Assembly (NCBI GenBank): GCA_964429235.1
Contig: CAYSAQ010000003.1
Span: 1 to 64,000, forward strand
DNA length: 64,000 nt
Reading direction: 5' to 3'
Source: CAYSAQ01 sp964429235
GTDB taxonomy: Bacteria; Margulisbacteria; Riflemargulisbacteria; GWF2-35-9; DYQY01
Position 1 is the first letter of the stretch. Every line of letters begins with the position of its first letter. The notes under the pieces were generated by a model. The model ran no database searches and was not told the origin of the DNA. It worked only from the letters and a program-made list of their open reading frames with translations. This document shows positions 17,330-25,739 of the stretch, in pieces. The translations under genes and the position numbers were made by a program.

Positions 17330-17359
17330 TTGACTATATTCTTTAATTTTATGTATAAT
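17330..17359 (+). promoter_or_regulatory. Promoter of the AAA-type ATPase gene
   Basis: TTGACT (17330-17335), 18-bp spacer and TATAAT (17354-17359), about 36 nt before ATG 17396. A second TATAAT overlaps the start codon and is probably irrelevant. Confidence 0.5.
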
Positions 17360-17395
17360 AGAATAATCCTAAAGAAGAGTATGTAAAAATATATA

Positions 17396-18454
17396 ATGAT
17401 TCAACGTAAACAAGAAATATTAGAAATAGTAAAATGCATTTCAGATGGTAAAAATGCTTTGATAGCTGGTGCTTTGTATCAGGGTAAAACAGTGATGTTG
17501 GAACAGCTTGAAGCTGAGCTAAATAAAGAGAAAGTTTCCTATATCTATATCGATTGCCGAAAGTGTTTCGATGGCCTAAGTTTTCTTACAGAATACTCAA
17601 AACAAGTTTTAAAGATGTTGTCTGGTGGAGTATCTGGTGCTGTTCAGGATGCTTATTCAGTTCTGCCAAATATTAAACCATCTATGAGTTCTAGCGCTTC
17701 TAAGGGGGTAGAGCTTTCTATGTCTTATAGTTTTACGTTGGATGATATGAATAAATTCGCTCTAGATGTTTTAGATGCTCCATATAAGGTGAGCAAGTTA
17801 AAGGGTGAACAAATTGTCGTTATTTTGGATGATTATGATAGCTTATTGAAAATAGATTTTCTAGAGCTGCATAAGTTTATGGCAAGAAAAAGTAGTTCTG
17901 GTGTAGTTTATGTATGTTCAACAACAGATTTTGGTTTAGTGAAGAAGCTAAAAATTAAGAGGGAAAGACAAAAACTATCGTTAGGATTAATAACGGATAT
18001 CGCAAAATTTGATCAAAAAGATATCTTGAAAGAGATAGTTAAAAAGTTCCATTCAGTAGAAATCGAAGAAGGCGCAATGCAATATGTGACTGACAATCTT
18101 GGTTCGAATATTTTTGCAATCGAAGAGTTGATTATAAATTACCCTAAGAATAGTGAAGTAACAGCAAGAGGTGTTAAGCGTGCAATAACAGCAATAATCG
18201 AGAAGAAAGATAAAGTGTTTCAATTATATTTTGATTCTTTATCTGTTCATCAAAAGAAACTAATTATCGCTATAGCGAAACATTCTGGCGAGCATGTTTT
18301 TAAAGGTGAGTTTATATATAACAATGGGCTTGTTTCAGTGCCATCAGTACAGACATCGATAAAAGGGCTTATCAAGAAACAATTTGTTTCTAAAGACTCT
18401 GGCATACGATTTGTAGATCAGTATTTTAAAGAGTGGTTAAGGAGAACTTTTTGA
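17396..18454 (+). CDS. AAA/STAND-type ATPase with C-terminal winged-helix-like domain
   Basis: A 352-residue P-loop ATPase resembling archaeal ATPase/Orc1-like or STAND NTPases. The N-terminal region reads IAGALYQGKTVMLEQLE, a Walker A in which the middle Gly of the classical motif is replaced (GALYQGKT, about residues 22-29). Walker B is IVVILDDYDSLL (about residues 142-153) and a sensor-like VYVCSTTDFG follows. The C-terminal 90 residues (FDSLSVHQKKLIIAIAKHSGEH, then SVQTSIKGLIKKQFVS) look like a winged helix. There is no membrane segment. These proteins often act in signalling or mobile-element contexts; the role here is unknown. coaX overlaps its stop codon (TTGA), so the two are translationally coupled, though a functional relation is not evident. 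Confidence 0.75.
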   Translation: MIQRKQEILEIVKCISDGKNALIAGALYQGKTVMLEQLEAELNKEKVSYIYIDCRKCFDGLSFLTEYSKQVLKMLSGGVSGAVQDAYSVLPNIKPSMSSSASKGVELSMSYSFTLDDMNKFALDVLDAPYKVSKLKGEQIVVILDDYDSLLKIDFLELHKFMARKSSSGVVYVCSTTDFGLVKKLKIKRERQKLSLGLITDIAKFDQKDILKEIVKKFHSVEIEEGAMQYVTDNLGSNIFAIEELIINYPKNSEVTARGVKRAITAIIEKKDKVFQLYFDSLSVHQKKLIIAIAKHSGEHVFKGEFIYNNGLVSVPSVQTSIKGLIKKQFVSKDSGIRFVDQYFKEWLRRTF

Positions 18455-19143
18455 GCCAGTATTCTTTAGCTGCAATTGATATTGGGAATAGTAATATTTC
18501 TATTGGTTATTTTTTAGAGGGACAACTGATAAGGCAAGAGACAAGGAAGACAAAGTATCTAAAGAGTTCATTTAAACTGAAAGACTCTTTAAATATAATT
18601 ATATCTTCAGTAGTTCCAAGGACCACTGAGATTATATTATCTAAATATCCATTATCAATCGTTGTTTCATTAAAAGATGTTGGTATTAAATTTCCCAATA
18701 ATATTGGTGTTGATAGAGCTATAAATTGTTTTTCAGCTCAAAAATTATATAAAACAAAAAATGTTCTTGTTGTTGATTTCGGCACGGCATTGACTTTTAC
18801 ATGTTGTGCACACCAGGATTTCAGGGGTGGAATTATCATGGCAGGCTATGGCTTAGCTAAACGGTCGCTATCCCAGAACGCGGTCATGTTGCCTGGAGTA
18901 GAAGGAATTGCGAATCTAGACATTTTTCAAAAAGAGACACAGCCTGCTATATTGTCAGGAGTTTTAAACTTCTACAAGCAGGCGGTGTCAGGACTTATAG
19001 ATAAATATACAGCAGCGATTGGTAAAGACCTGGTTGTTGTTTTAACGGGCGGAGATTCTTTGTTATTTGTTGATGTTATTGATAATTATAATGTAGTTAA
19101 TCCTACATTATTATTAGAGGGTTTAGCTAGCTTAGCTAAGTAA
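18451..19143 (+). CDS. coaX: Type III pantothenate kinase CoaX
   Basis: Phosphorylates pantothenate in the first step of coenzyme A synthesis. Family motifs are all visible: the phosphate-binding AIDIGNSNISIG at the N-terminus, NNIGVDRAINCF, the ATPase-fold VVDFGTALTF with the catalytic Asp, and VVLTGGDS near the end. The 230 residues are slightly under the usual 250. I chose TTG 18451 with AAGGAG 6 nt upstream; this start overlaps the stop of the preceding gene as TTGA. A GTG at 18433 would add MVKENF, which lies before the usual family start. Type III PanK needs a monovalent cation and is not feedback inhibited by CoA. The 3' end overlaps the converging gatB stop by 12 bp. Confidence 0.93.
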   Translation: MSQYSLAAIDIGNSNISIGYFLEGQLIRQETRKTKYLKSSFKLKDSLNIIISSVVPRTTEIILSKYPLSIVVSLKDVGIKFPNNIGVDRAINCFSAQKLYKTKNVLVVDFGTALTFTCCAHQDFRGGIIMAGYGLAKRSLSQNAVMLPGVEGIANLDIFQKETQPAILSGVLNFYKQAVSGLIDKYTAAIGKDLVVVLTGGDSLLFVDVIDNYNVVNPTLLLEGLASLAK

Positions 19144-20574
19144 TTCTCGAAGCAGCTTATTCACTACTCCTGGGTTTGCTTTACCCTGAGATTTTTTCAT
19201 TACTTGTCCAACCAAGAATCCCATTGCTTTAGGATTGCCGCTTTTTATATCAGCAACAACAGCATCATTTTCAGAGATTACATTTTCGACTATTTTCTTT
19301 ATAGCGCCTTCGTCAGATACCTGAGATAGTCCTTTTTCTTTTACAATAGTTTCAGCATCTTTCCCAGTAGAAAGAATTTCAGGAAGTACTTTTTTTGCGA
19401 TTTTTCCTGAGATAGTGTTTTTATCAATTAGTTTTAATAATCCAGCTAATAATTCTGGAGTTAGTTTTGATTCTACTAGCTGTAAGTTTTTTTGGTTTAG
19501 GTAACCAACGACTTCACTCATAATCCAGTTTACTGCGTCTTTTGCATTGGCTTTTAGCTTAATTGTTTCTTCAAAGAAATCTGCCATTTCTTTCTCGGAA
19601 GTTATTACATTGGCATCATATTCAGAAAGGCCCAGGTCTTTTATGTATCTTTCTTTTTTTGCAGCAGGTAGTTCCGGTAGTGAATTTCTTACTGCTTCTA
19701 TCCAGTCATCTTCTATTACTAGTGGTACAAGATCTGGATCAGGAAAGTATCTATAGTCGTGAGCATCTTCTTTGCTTCTCATAGACTTAGTAGAATTTGT
19801 TCCTTCATTATAATGTCTAGTTTCTTGAATTATTTCTCCACCTTCTTCAAGTATGTCTATTTGTCGTTCTGCTTCAATATGGATGGCTTTTTCTATGGCT
19901 TTGAAGCTGTTTAAATTTTTAACTTCGGTTCTTGTCCCAAGCTTTGTATCGCCTTTTTTTCTTATAGAGATATTCGCATCACAGCGCATTGATCCTTCTT
20001 CCATATTTCCATCACAAATGCCTAGATAAAGAACGATTTGTCTTATTTTCTCGGCAAAAGCTTTTGCTTCTGCTGCAGATCTAATATCTGGCTCGCTTAC
20101 TAGCTCGCAAAGAGGAACCGAAGATCTGTTTAAGTCAGACATGCTATACGAAGCATCTTTTATGTTGTCACTTCCAGCATGAACAAGTTTCCCTGCATCT
20201 TCTTCCATATGAATTCTTGTTATGCCGACAATAGTTTTTTTATTATCAAACTTTACTTCAAGTTTTCCATCTTCGCAGATAGGTTTATCATATTGTGAAA
20301 TCTGATATCCTTTTGGTAAATCTGGGTAGAAGTAGTTTTTTCTTGCAAATTCGTTTATTTTTCTTATATTACAATCAATAGCAAGACCAAGCATAATAGC
20401 ATTCTCTACAGCTTGTTTGTTGATAACAGGAAGCATTCCTGGTTGGCCAGTACAAACAGGACATATATGTGTGTTTGGTTCGCTAGAAAAAGAAGAATCA
20501 CAATTACACATTAGTTTTGAGTTAGTTTTCATTTGTATATGTATTTCTACACCAATTACTACTTCCCAGCTCAT
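19132..20574 (-). CDS. gatB: Asp/Glu-tRNA amidotransferase subunit GatB
   Basis: The 480-residue tRNA-binding and kinase subunit of the GatCAB complex, which converts mischarged Glu-tRNA(Gln) and/or Asp-tRNA(Asn) to the amidated form. The N-terminus WEVVIGVEIHIQMKTNSK is the family signature; four cysteines (CNC and CPVC, about residues 24-43) fit the zinc site of zinc-containing GatB. The C-terminal YqeY-like tail (NPKAMGFLVGQVMKKSQGKANPG) is intact. I chose ATG 20574 because GGAG sits 6 nt upstream and the start then overlaps the gatA stop as ATGA; a TTG at 20586 is in frame but unnecessary. It is the last gene of gatC-gatA-gatB. Confidence 0.96.
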   Translation of the reverse strand: MSWEVVIGVEIHIQMKTNSKLMCNCDSSFSSEPNTHICPVCTGQPGMLPVINKQAVENAIMLGLAIDCNIRKINEFARKNYFYPDLPKGYQISQYDKPICEDGKLEVKFDNKKTIVGITRIHMEEDAGKLVHAGSDNIKDASYSMSDLNRSSVPLCELVSEPDIRSAAEAKAFAEKIRQIVLYLGICDGNMEEGSMRCDANISIRKKGDTKLGTRTEVKNLNSFKAIEKAIHIEAERQIDILEEGGEIIQETRHYNEGTNSTKSMRSKEDAHDYRYFPDPDLVPLVIEDDWIEAVRNSLPELPAAKKERYIKDLGLSEYDANVITSEKEMADFFEETIKLKANAKDAVNWIMSEVVGYLNQKNLQLVESKLTPELLAGLLKLIDKNTISGKIAKKVLPEILSTGKDAETIVKEKGLSQVSDEGAIKKIVENVISENDAVVADIKSGNPKAMGFLVGQVMKKSQGKANPGVVNKLLRELLS

Positions 20575-22028
20575 GATTTGCTCCAATATTGATTTGTTAT
20601 ATCAAAATCAAGTATGCTTTCAATTCTTTTAGAGATAGCAAATAATTTCTTTTCCTCTAGGATATTGCCCATCAAATGTAGTCCCATTGGTAACTTGTTT
20701 ATAGTTCCGCAAGGAAGTGATAATGCAGGAATGCCAGCAATGTTTGCAGGTATCGTCATGATATCGTTCAGGTACATTTCTAGAGGATTATTCTTTTCTC
20801 CAAGATTAAATGCAGGAGTAGGTGTTGTTGGTGAAAGTATTACATCATATTTTTTAAAAGCATCTTGGAAATCTTGTTTCATTATAGTTCTTACCTGTTG
20901 AGCTTTTTTATAATAAGCATCGTAGTAGCCACTACTCAATACATATGTTCCTATTAGAATTCTTCTTTTTACTTCTGGCCCAAAGCCTTCGCTTCTTGTA
21001 TTTCCCATCATTTCTACTAGAGAGTTTGCCTTTTCTGATCTATGACCATAACGAACGCCATCAAACCGTGATAGGTTCGAGCTAGCTTCAGCAGGAGCAA
21101 TAATATAATACGTTGCTATTCCTTGGTCGATAGAAGGTAATGTTGTTTCTTCTAGCATGATTCCATTATCAGCAAGTTTTGAAATAATTCCTTTATAGAA
21201 TTCTGCAGTTTCACCTTGCAGGTTATCAAAGAATTCTTTTGGTAGGCCTATTTTTATTTCTTTTTGATCTTCAATATTACTATAATCTTGTGATCCTATT
21301 GGTTGAGATGTAGAGTCTTTGGCATCATGCCCACTTATTACAGACAGTAGTGAAGCAGAGTCTTCAACATTTTTTGAGAATGGTCCAATTTGGTCTAGCG
21401 ATGAAGCAAATGCGATTAGCCCATATCTAGATACCAAGCCATAAGTAGGCTTCATCCCAACTATTCCGCAAAAGCTAGCAGGTTGTCTAATAGATCCTCC
21501 TGTATCAGAGCCAAGTGAAAGAGGCGCTTGTAATGATGATATTACAACTGCTGATCCTCCAGAAGATCCGCCAGGCACTGTGCTTGTGTTCCATGGATTT
21601 TTTGTTACTCCAAAGAATGAAGTTTCTGTAGATGATCCCATAGCAAATTCATCCATATTTGTTTTGCCTAAGATAGGCATATTGTTTTTTATGATTTTTT
21701 CAATAACAGTGGCGTTATATGATGGTATAAAGTTGCTTAACATTTTTGATGAGCAAGTTGTGGTAACTCCATCTGTGCACATATTATCTTTTATTGCGAT
21801 TGGAACGCCCTCTAGTAATCCTAAGGGCTCATTATTGGTTATCTTTTTATCTACTATCGCAGCTGTTGCTAGTGCGGATTCTCTTGTGATAGTTACATAA
21901 GAATTAAGCTCAGCATTTGTAGCTTCTGATCTGTCCAAGAAGGCTTTTGTTACTTCTGTACAAGTAAGCTCTTTGCTTTTATATTTTTCGGATATTTCGG
22001 TTGCTGTAAGTTTTAATATTTCATTCAT
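20571..22028 (-). CDS. gatA: Asp/Glu-tRNA amidotransferase subunit GatA
   Basis: The 485-residue amidase subunit releases ammonia from glutamine for tRNA-dependent amidation. The Ser-cis-Ser-Lys triad elements are present: IAIKDNM (Lys, about residue 78), the amidase signature PGGSSGGSAVVISS (cis-Ser, about 152) and LGSDTGGSIRQPA (nucleophile Ser, about 176). Length and the C-terminal MGLHLMGN motif are normal for GatA. It starts at ATG 22028 overlapping the gatC stop (TAATGA) and ends overlapping the gatB start, so the three subunits are translationally coupled and made in equal amounts. The presence of GatCAB implies a non-discriminating GluRS and/or AspRS; gltX lies at 54.7 kb. Confidence 0.97.
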   Translation of the reverse strand: MNEILKLTATEISEKYKSKELTCTEVTKAFLDRSEATNAELNSYVTITRESALATAAIVDKKITNNEPLGLLEGVPIAIKDNMCTDGVTTTCSSKMLSNFIPSYNATVIEKIIKNNMPILGKTNMDEFAMGSSTETSFFGVTKNPWNTSTVPGGSSGGSAVVISSLQAPLSLGSDTGGSIRQPASFCGIVGMKPTYGLVSRYGLIAFASSLDQIGPFSKNVEDSASLLSVISGHDAKDSTSQPIGSQDYSNIEDQKEIKIGLPKEFFDNLQGETAEFYKGIISKLADNGIMLEETTLPSIDQGIATYYIIAPAEASSNLSRFDGVRYGHRSEKANSLVEMMGNTRSEGFGPEVKRRILIGTYVLSSGYYDAYYKKAQQVRTIMKQDFQDAFKKYDVILSPTTPTPAFNLGEKNNPLEMYLNDIMTIPANIAGIPALSLPCGTINKLPMGLHLMGNILEEKKLFAISKRIESILDFDITNQYWSKS

Positions 22029-22318
22029 TAGTTTGTTAGTATCCTTGGAACTTTAAACGAGTGGTTCTCTATGTCTGGTCCATTTTTTACTAAATCATCG
22101 ACACGGTCGTATGTTTTTATTTCATCTTTTTTGAAAACATTTTGTAACAGGATTGCATGGGCAGAAGGTTCTATGCCATCTGTGTCTACTTTTTGAAGCG
22201 AGTTTGCGTATTCAAATATTTCATCTAAGTCGTTAGTGAATCCTTGAATTTCTTCTTCATTAAATTTAAGCCTTGAAAGCATGGCTAAGTGTTTTACAGT
22301 CTGTTTTTCAATCGTCAT
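22028..22318 (-). CDS. gatC: Asp/Glu-tRNA amidotransferase subunit GatC
   Basis: The 96-residue belt subunit stabilises the GatA-GatB interface. The family pattern VKHLAMLSRLKFNEEEIQGFTNDLDEIFEYANSL is split here only for display: the LARL-like helix (about residues 9-18) and the LxxILxY-like helix (about 28-40) are both visible, followed by VDTDGIEPSAHA, equivalent to the family's V-DT-GVEP motif. It starts at ATG 22318; a TATTCT sequence lies 4 nt upstream, and no Shine-Dalgarno is present, which suggests a leaderless start or weak coupling to the DUF6485 gene 12 bp upstream. Confidence 0.95.
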   Translation of the reverse strand: MTIEKQTVKHLAMLSRLKFNEEEIQGFTNDLDEIFEYANSLQKVDTDGIEPSAHAILLQNVFKKDEIKTYDRVDDLVKNGPDIENHSFKVPRILTN

Positions 22319-22330
22319 AACGAGAATATT

Positions 22331-22546
22331 TTAGCTTGGGATGCCGTTTTTTTCAATGTAGAGTTTTACGAAATGTTCGATACTTCTATCCCAAGTAGCT
22401 TCTGCATCTTTGTCGAAATAACAGCCAGGAAGTTCGCCACTGTCTCTGTGCTTCCGAAGGCATTCGCAACAGATGCCTCTTTTGTTACATCCTAGAGCTG
22501 AACAGTTGCAGTCTAAAAGATTTCTTTCTTTGTTGGCGCAGTCCAT
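22331..22546 (-). CDS. DUF6485 family cysteine-rich small protein
   Basis: A 71-residue protein with seven cysteines in the pattern CNCSALGCNKRGICCECLRKH, followed by GELPGCYF. This matches the DUF6485 family, small proteins widespread in anaerobes in which these cysteines probably bind a metal; the biological role is unknown. Its ATG directly follows the stop codon of lemA with no spacing, so it is co-transcribed with lemA and probably read through to gatCAB 12 bp further on. Nothing in the sequence indicates a membrane segment or catalytic site. Confidence 0.82.
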   Translation of the reverse strand: MDCANKERNLLDCNCSALGCNKRGICCECLRKHRDSGELPGCYFDKDAEATWDRSIEHFVKLYIEKNGIPS

Positions 22547-23119
22547 TTATTCGAAATTTACTTGAGGAACTTCTTTAGCTTTCTCGTTCATTTGGAACAT
22601 ATCTTTTTTCTCATATCCAAGGTTGTTGGCTATTATGCTGCTTGGAAAACGTCTGATAGTGATATTAAAGTTCTTAACAGCTTTGTTGTATCTTTGTCTC
22701 TCAACAGTAAGCCTATTTTCTGATCCAGCCAGTTCATCCATAAGTCTAATGAAGTTTGCATTAGCCTTTAGGTCTGGATATCTTTCTACAACAACTAATA
22801 GCCTGCTTAATGAACCCTCAAGTCCGTTAGCTGCTTTCATTTTGCTTTGTGCATTTCCTGCTCCAGCTAGTTTAGATCTAGATTCAGCAATGTTTTCGAA
22901 TAGTTCTTTTTCATGTTTAGCATAACCCTTTACAGTATTAATAAGGTTTGGCATAAGGTCGTAGCGTCTTTGCATTACGTTTTCAACTTGTGCCCAGCTT
23001 TCATTTAGAGTTTCATCCATTGTTATTAGTTTGTTGAAAGTTCCTACATACCAAAATATGCTACTTAAGATTATTAAAGCAATTACTCCTAGTGTTATTA
23101 ATAGTTTTTTATTTTTCAT
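22547..23119 (-). CDS. lemA: LemA family protein
   Basis: A 190-residue membrane-anchored protein: N-terminal helix LLITLGVIALIILSSIFWYVG (about residues 5-25) followed by the LemA helical-bundle domain with the motifs NESWAQVENVMQRRYDLMPNLI and YPDLKANANFIRLMDELAGSENRL. The NLGYEK-like C-terminus, with NNLGYEKKDMF and VPQVNF, is typical. Function is unclear; LemA is often encoded near TPM-domain (YgcG-type) proteins, as is the case here 0.8 kb away. Shine-Dalgarno GGAGGAAC lies in front of the ATG, and a TATAAT (complement of 23149-23154) about 30 nt upstream is a likely -10 box. Confidence 0.93.
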   Translation of the reverse strand: MKNKKLLITLGVIALIILSSIFWYVGTFNKLITMDETLNESWAQVENVMQRRYDLMPNLINTVKGYAKHEKELFENIAESRSKLAGAGNAQSKMKAANGLEGSLSRLLVVVERYPDLKANANFIRLMDELAGSENRLTVERQRYNKAVKNFNITIRRFPSSIIANNLGYEKKDMFQMNEKAKEVPQVNFE

Positions 23120-23490
23120 AATGTTCCTCCAAAAGATTGTATTATTTGATTATAGCAGAGATTTATTTTAAATAGATTGATTTCTTGTCCCTTTTGCTAA
23201 CGGAATTTTTTTTGTTAAGGTCTCATTGCCGACCTTTACAATCCGCTAGCCCTTACGAAAAACTCACTCATTATATAAGTATTTAATTGGGCTCTCCAGA
23301 ATACTAAAAATACTTATAACTTTTATACATTCATTCAAACAGTTTCTGCGGGGTGAAATAAACTATTAGAAGTGAATACAGCATGAAATTGTAAAGGAGC
23401 GTGTTCCCAAATATTTTATTTTAGGTTAGACTAGATTAGATTTAGAATAGGATTTTATTTTTTAATAAATAATGCAACGAAGGAGTTGTC
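23120..23490. other. Intergenic region with lemA promoter and inverted repeats
   Basis: 371 bp without a gene. It holds the lemA -10 box (23149-23154, minus), a short hairpin AAGGTC/GACCTT (23217-23236), and a perfect 11-bp inverted repeat TATAAGTATTT (23274-23284) / AAATACTTATA (23308-23318) with a 23-nt loop. The rest shows nothing I can identify. Confidence 0.5.
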
Positions 23491-23757
23491 ATGACAAATA
23501 AAAAAACAAAAATAACTATTAAAAAAACAAACATACTACAACAATCATTGGGTTGGGTAATAATAACAATAGGGGCATTACTCTTTTTAACTATAATTGG
23601 GATATTGCCAGGGATAGGAATTATGACGGTGGGGGCGTCTTTGTTAATGAGAAATGTGAAATGCCCAAATTGCGATAATAATTTAACAATATCGCAACAT
23701 AAGCCAAGTATTAAATGTAAAACATGTGATGAGTTAATATTTATAGAAAGAGAATAA
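23491..23757 (+). CDS. Small membrane protein with C-terminal zinc ribbon
   Basis: An 88-residue protein. A Lys-rich N-terminus (MTNKKTKITIKKTN) precedes one long or two short hydrophobic segments (LGWVIITIGALLFLTIIGIL, then GIGIMTVGASLLM; about residues 20-52). The C-terminus has two CxxC knuckles, KCPNCDN and KCKTCDE, 16 residues apart, a typical zinc-ribbon arrangement. No family can be named. Ribosome binding site GAAGGAG lies 6 nt before the ATG. It is flanked by opposite-strand genes and so is a single-gene unit; its position between lemA and the TPM gene may be incidental. Confidence 0.7.
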   Translation: MTNKKTKITIKKTNILQQSLGWVIITIGALLFLTIIGILPGIGIMTVGASLLMRNVKCPNCDNNLTISQHKPSIKCKTCDELIFIERE

Positions 23758-23890
23758 TTTATAATTTTTAATGTTCACAGTTATGTCAGGCTAAAATTGC
23801 AGATTTTTTTTAATGATACGTTAAAAGAGTTGTTTTGTTTTTGTTTGATTTTTTGGTTCGTTTTGCATCAAGGCAAAATGAATAAGAGCA

Positions 23891-24670
23891 TTACCATCCA
23901 CCGCTAGCGCCACCGCCACCGGAAAATCCACCACCAAAACCGCCAAAGCCTCCTCCGAAGCTCCCAAAATTGCCTGCACCCATGTTTCCATTAGATCGAT
24001 ATCTGCCGCCACCGGCGCTGCTAGCAATTAAACTCCAGAAAAGTATAGATCTTCCATTCTTGCTTTTCATCATAAATACAATTATTACTATAAAGAAGAT
24101 TAGGCCAGCCATGTTTCCTTGTGTTTGTTGGATATCTTTTTCAGGAGCTTTTGGCAAGTGCCCTTGGCCTAATTGCGGAAGTTTTATGCCTTCCATTTTT
24201 GCTTGCTCTGTTAGCAATGCGTATGTTCCCTGAAGTATGCCTGAAGGAAAGTCGTTATTTTTGAAGTGAGGAAGGATGTAGTTGTCTCGAATATTGCCGA
24301 CTAAACCATCAGGCAGGTATTGCTCAAGTCCGTATCCTACTTCTATTCTCATTTTTATATCTTCCATTGAGATTATGAATAGCAATCCGTCATTATTTTC
24401 TTTGCTGCCAATCCCTAGTTTCTCAAATTGAGATACAGCATAGTCTTCTATTGGTACTCCTTGAAGTGAAGGGATGGTGATTATTGCCATTTGGTGATTG
24501 GTTTTTTGTTCCCATTCCCAAATCATTCTATCTATTACTAGCTCATGTTTTCTTTCTAAAATGTTTGCATCATCAAATATTCGCTGATTGGCAAAAGATA
24601 GGTTAAAAAAAAGTGTTCCCAGTATTAGGGTTATTGAGAAAAGGCTTAATCTATTTAGATTCTTTTTCAT
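23891..24670 (-). CDS. TPM domain protein (YgcG family)
   Basis: A 259-residue exported protein: signal peptide at the N-terminus (NRLSLFSITLILGTLFFNLSFA, cleavage about residue 28), then a TPM domain at about residues 30-160 with the motifs RIFDDANILERKHELVID, TNHQMAIITIPSLQG and VEVG-like RIEVGYGLEQYLPDG. One transmembrane helix follows (about residues 188-205), then a Gly-rich C-terminal tail ending GGGGASGGW, which is the usual end of this family. Named TPM/phosphatase domain, but the biochemical role in bacteria is uncertain; LemA and TPM proteins co-occur widely. Its start overlaps the upstream unknown gene by 20 bp. Confidence 0.88.
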   Translation of the reverse strand: MKKNLNRLSLFSITLILGTLFFNLSFANQRIFDDANILERKHELVIDRMIWEWEQKTNHQMAIITIPSLQGVPIEDYAVSQFEKLGIGSKENNDGLLFIISMEDIKMRIEVGYGLEQYLPDGLVGNIRDNYILPHFKNNDFPSGILQGTYALLTEQAKMEGIKLPQLGQGHLPKAPEKDIQQTQGNMAGLIFFIVIIVFMMKSKNGRSILFWSLIASSAGGGRYRSNGNMGAGNFGSFGGGFGGFGGGFSGGGGASGGW

Positions 24671-25442
24671 TTTTCTTGCTAGCTGGTTTCTTTGTAGGCG
24701 CTTTTTTCACTGAGGCATTTTTTTGAGATAAATCGAGTTTGTCCACATATGCAGCGATGTTGTCTATTTGAGCAAGGTATGAGCAAAAAATATCATCAAT
24801 ATCAAGTTTATTTAATTTTATAGTTTTAGGGTTTTCCATAACTCTCATTAGTAAAAAGAATAATTGGATATCAAATTCTATTATGTCCGCTGTTTTTACT
24901 AAAATATCTCTAGCAGACATTCTGCCAACAGGCACATCGTGAAGCCTAAGTAAATTCTTTAGGCTTACAACAAAGTTGTTCAGTGAGCCTTCAAGTATGC
25001 TTACTACATCCTTCTTATTATAAACAAATGCATTTTTAAGTAATATCGAGTTTCTTCTAATGTTTGATTCTATTTGTAGTCTTAGGTTTGTATTTTTGAT
25101 TTTTACTAGGTCTGCAAGTTTCTTTCCAACAATTGCTTCTTCAGAATCTGTTATTTCTAAATATTCAATTGGGAAAATGTCGCATGAGTCTGTGATTTCT
25201 TTCTGCCTCATTATTAATATGTCTGTCGAACGAAAAGATTTATGTGCTTTTTTATCAGCCTCAAGTTCTTTGTAAAAGTTTTTGAACTCAAAGTTGTCTT
25301 TCATTATCAGTAAAAGATTTTGGCTAGACTTATTGTCATCATGCAGCAAATCACTTCTATGCTTAATGATTGATATCACCGAATAGCTGAACTTATTCAT
25401 TAGGAAATTTATAAGTGGTTGTTGTTTGTCTTGTTTAGGCAT
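24651..25442 (-). CDS. Unknown helical protein with Lys-rich tail (263 aa)
   Basis: A 263-residue soluble protein, mostly helical, with no recognised family. The central part (SNIRRNSILLKNAFVYNKKDVVSILEGSLNNFV) and the region MRVMENPKTIKLNKLDIDD have no visible catalytic motif. The C-terminus is a low-complexity basic tail (KKAPTKKPASKKNEKESK) that overlaps the start of the TPM gene by 20 bp, so the two are co-transcribed. The start is ATG 25442; a TATAAT box (complement of 25449-25454) ends 6 nt upstream, indicating a leaderless transcript. Possible roles cannot be stated from sequence. Confidence 0.72.
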   Translation of the reverse strand: MPKQDKQQPLINFLMNKFSYSVISIIKHRSDLLHDDNKSSQNLLLIMKDNFEFKNFYKELEADKKAHKSFRSTDILIMRQKEITDSCDIFPIEYLEITDSEEAIVGKKLADLVKIKNTNLRLQIESNIRRNSILLKNAFVYNKKDVVSILEGSLNNFVVSLKNLLRLHDVPVGRMSARDILVKTADIIEFDIQLFFLLMRVMENPKTIKLNKLDIDDIFCSYLAQIDNIAAYVDKLDLSQKNASVKKAPTKKPASKKNEKESK

Positions 25443-25448
25443 GACTGT

Positions 25449-25454
25449 ATTATA
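25449..25454 (-). promoter_or_regulatory. -10 box of a leaderless transcript
   Basis: TATAAT on the minus strand, ending 6 nt before ATG 25442; no Shine-Dalgarno. Confidence 0.6.
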
Positions 25455-25555
25455 TTTTTTTATAGAACGTAAGTCAAAATATTGTTTTAAAATTCAAAAA
25501 TTCATTTTCTCAAATTTTTATTACTTTAAATTTGTAGAGCAAAAAATAGAGATAA

Positions 25556-25611
25556 CTCGTGTTTTGCATAAAAACAGCTCTACGTTTTATTTGAAATGCA
25601 TAAATCACGAG
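25556..25611. promoter_or_regulatory. Inverted repeat upstream of the glnN promoter
   Basis: CTCGTGTTTTGCAT (25556-25569) pairs imperfectly with ATGCATAAATCACGAG (25596-25611). The element ends about 40 bp upstream of the glnN -35 box, a position compatible with an activator site, or it may be a bidirectional terminator-like hairpin. No known nitrogen-regulator consensus is matched. Confidence 0.4.
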
Positions 25612-25649
25612 CAATTTTGCCGCGTTTACTTGCTATTTAAATAAATGAT

Positions 25650-25679
25650 TTGACAAGTTGTTGAAAGGAGTAATATAAT
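25650..25679 (+). promoter_or_regulatory. glnN promoter
   Basis: Perfect TTGACA (25650-25655) and perfect TATAAT (25674-25679), 18-bp spacer. Leader of about 54 nt with AAGGAGG before the ATG. This is the strongest consensus promoter in the window. Confidence 0.8.
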
Positions 25680-25739
25680 GCGACTTACACTCAGCAATGG
25701 GTTCTATAAATAAGGTATTAATAATAAGGAGGACAAAGT

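Noticed and set aside
23900..23990. CRISPR-like or tandem repeat in the GGN-rich end of the TPM gene
   Set aside because: The repetition is the coding sequence of the Gly-rich C-terminal tail typical of this family. No CRISPR array was seen anywhere in the window.
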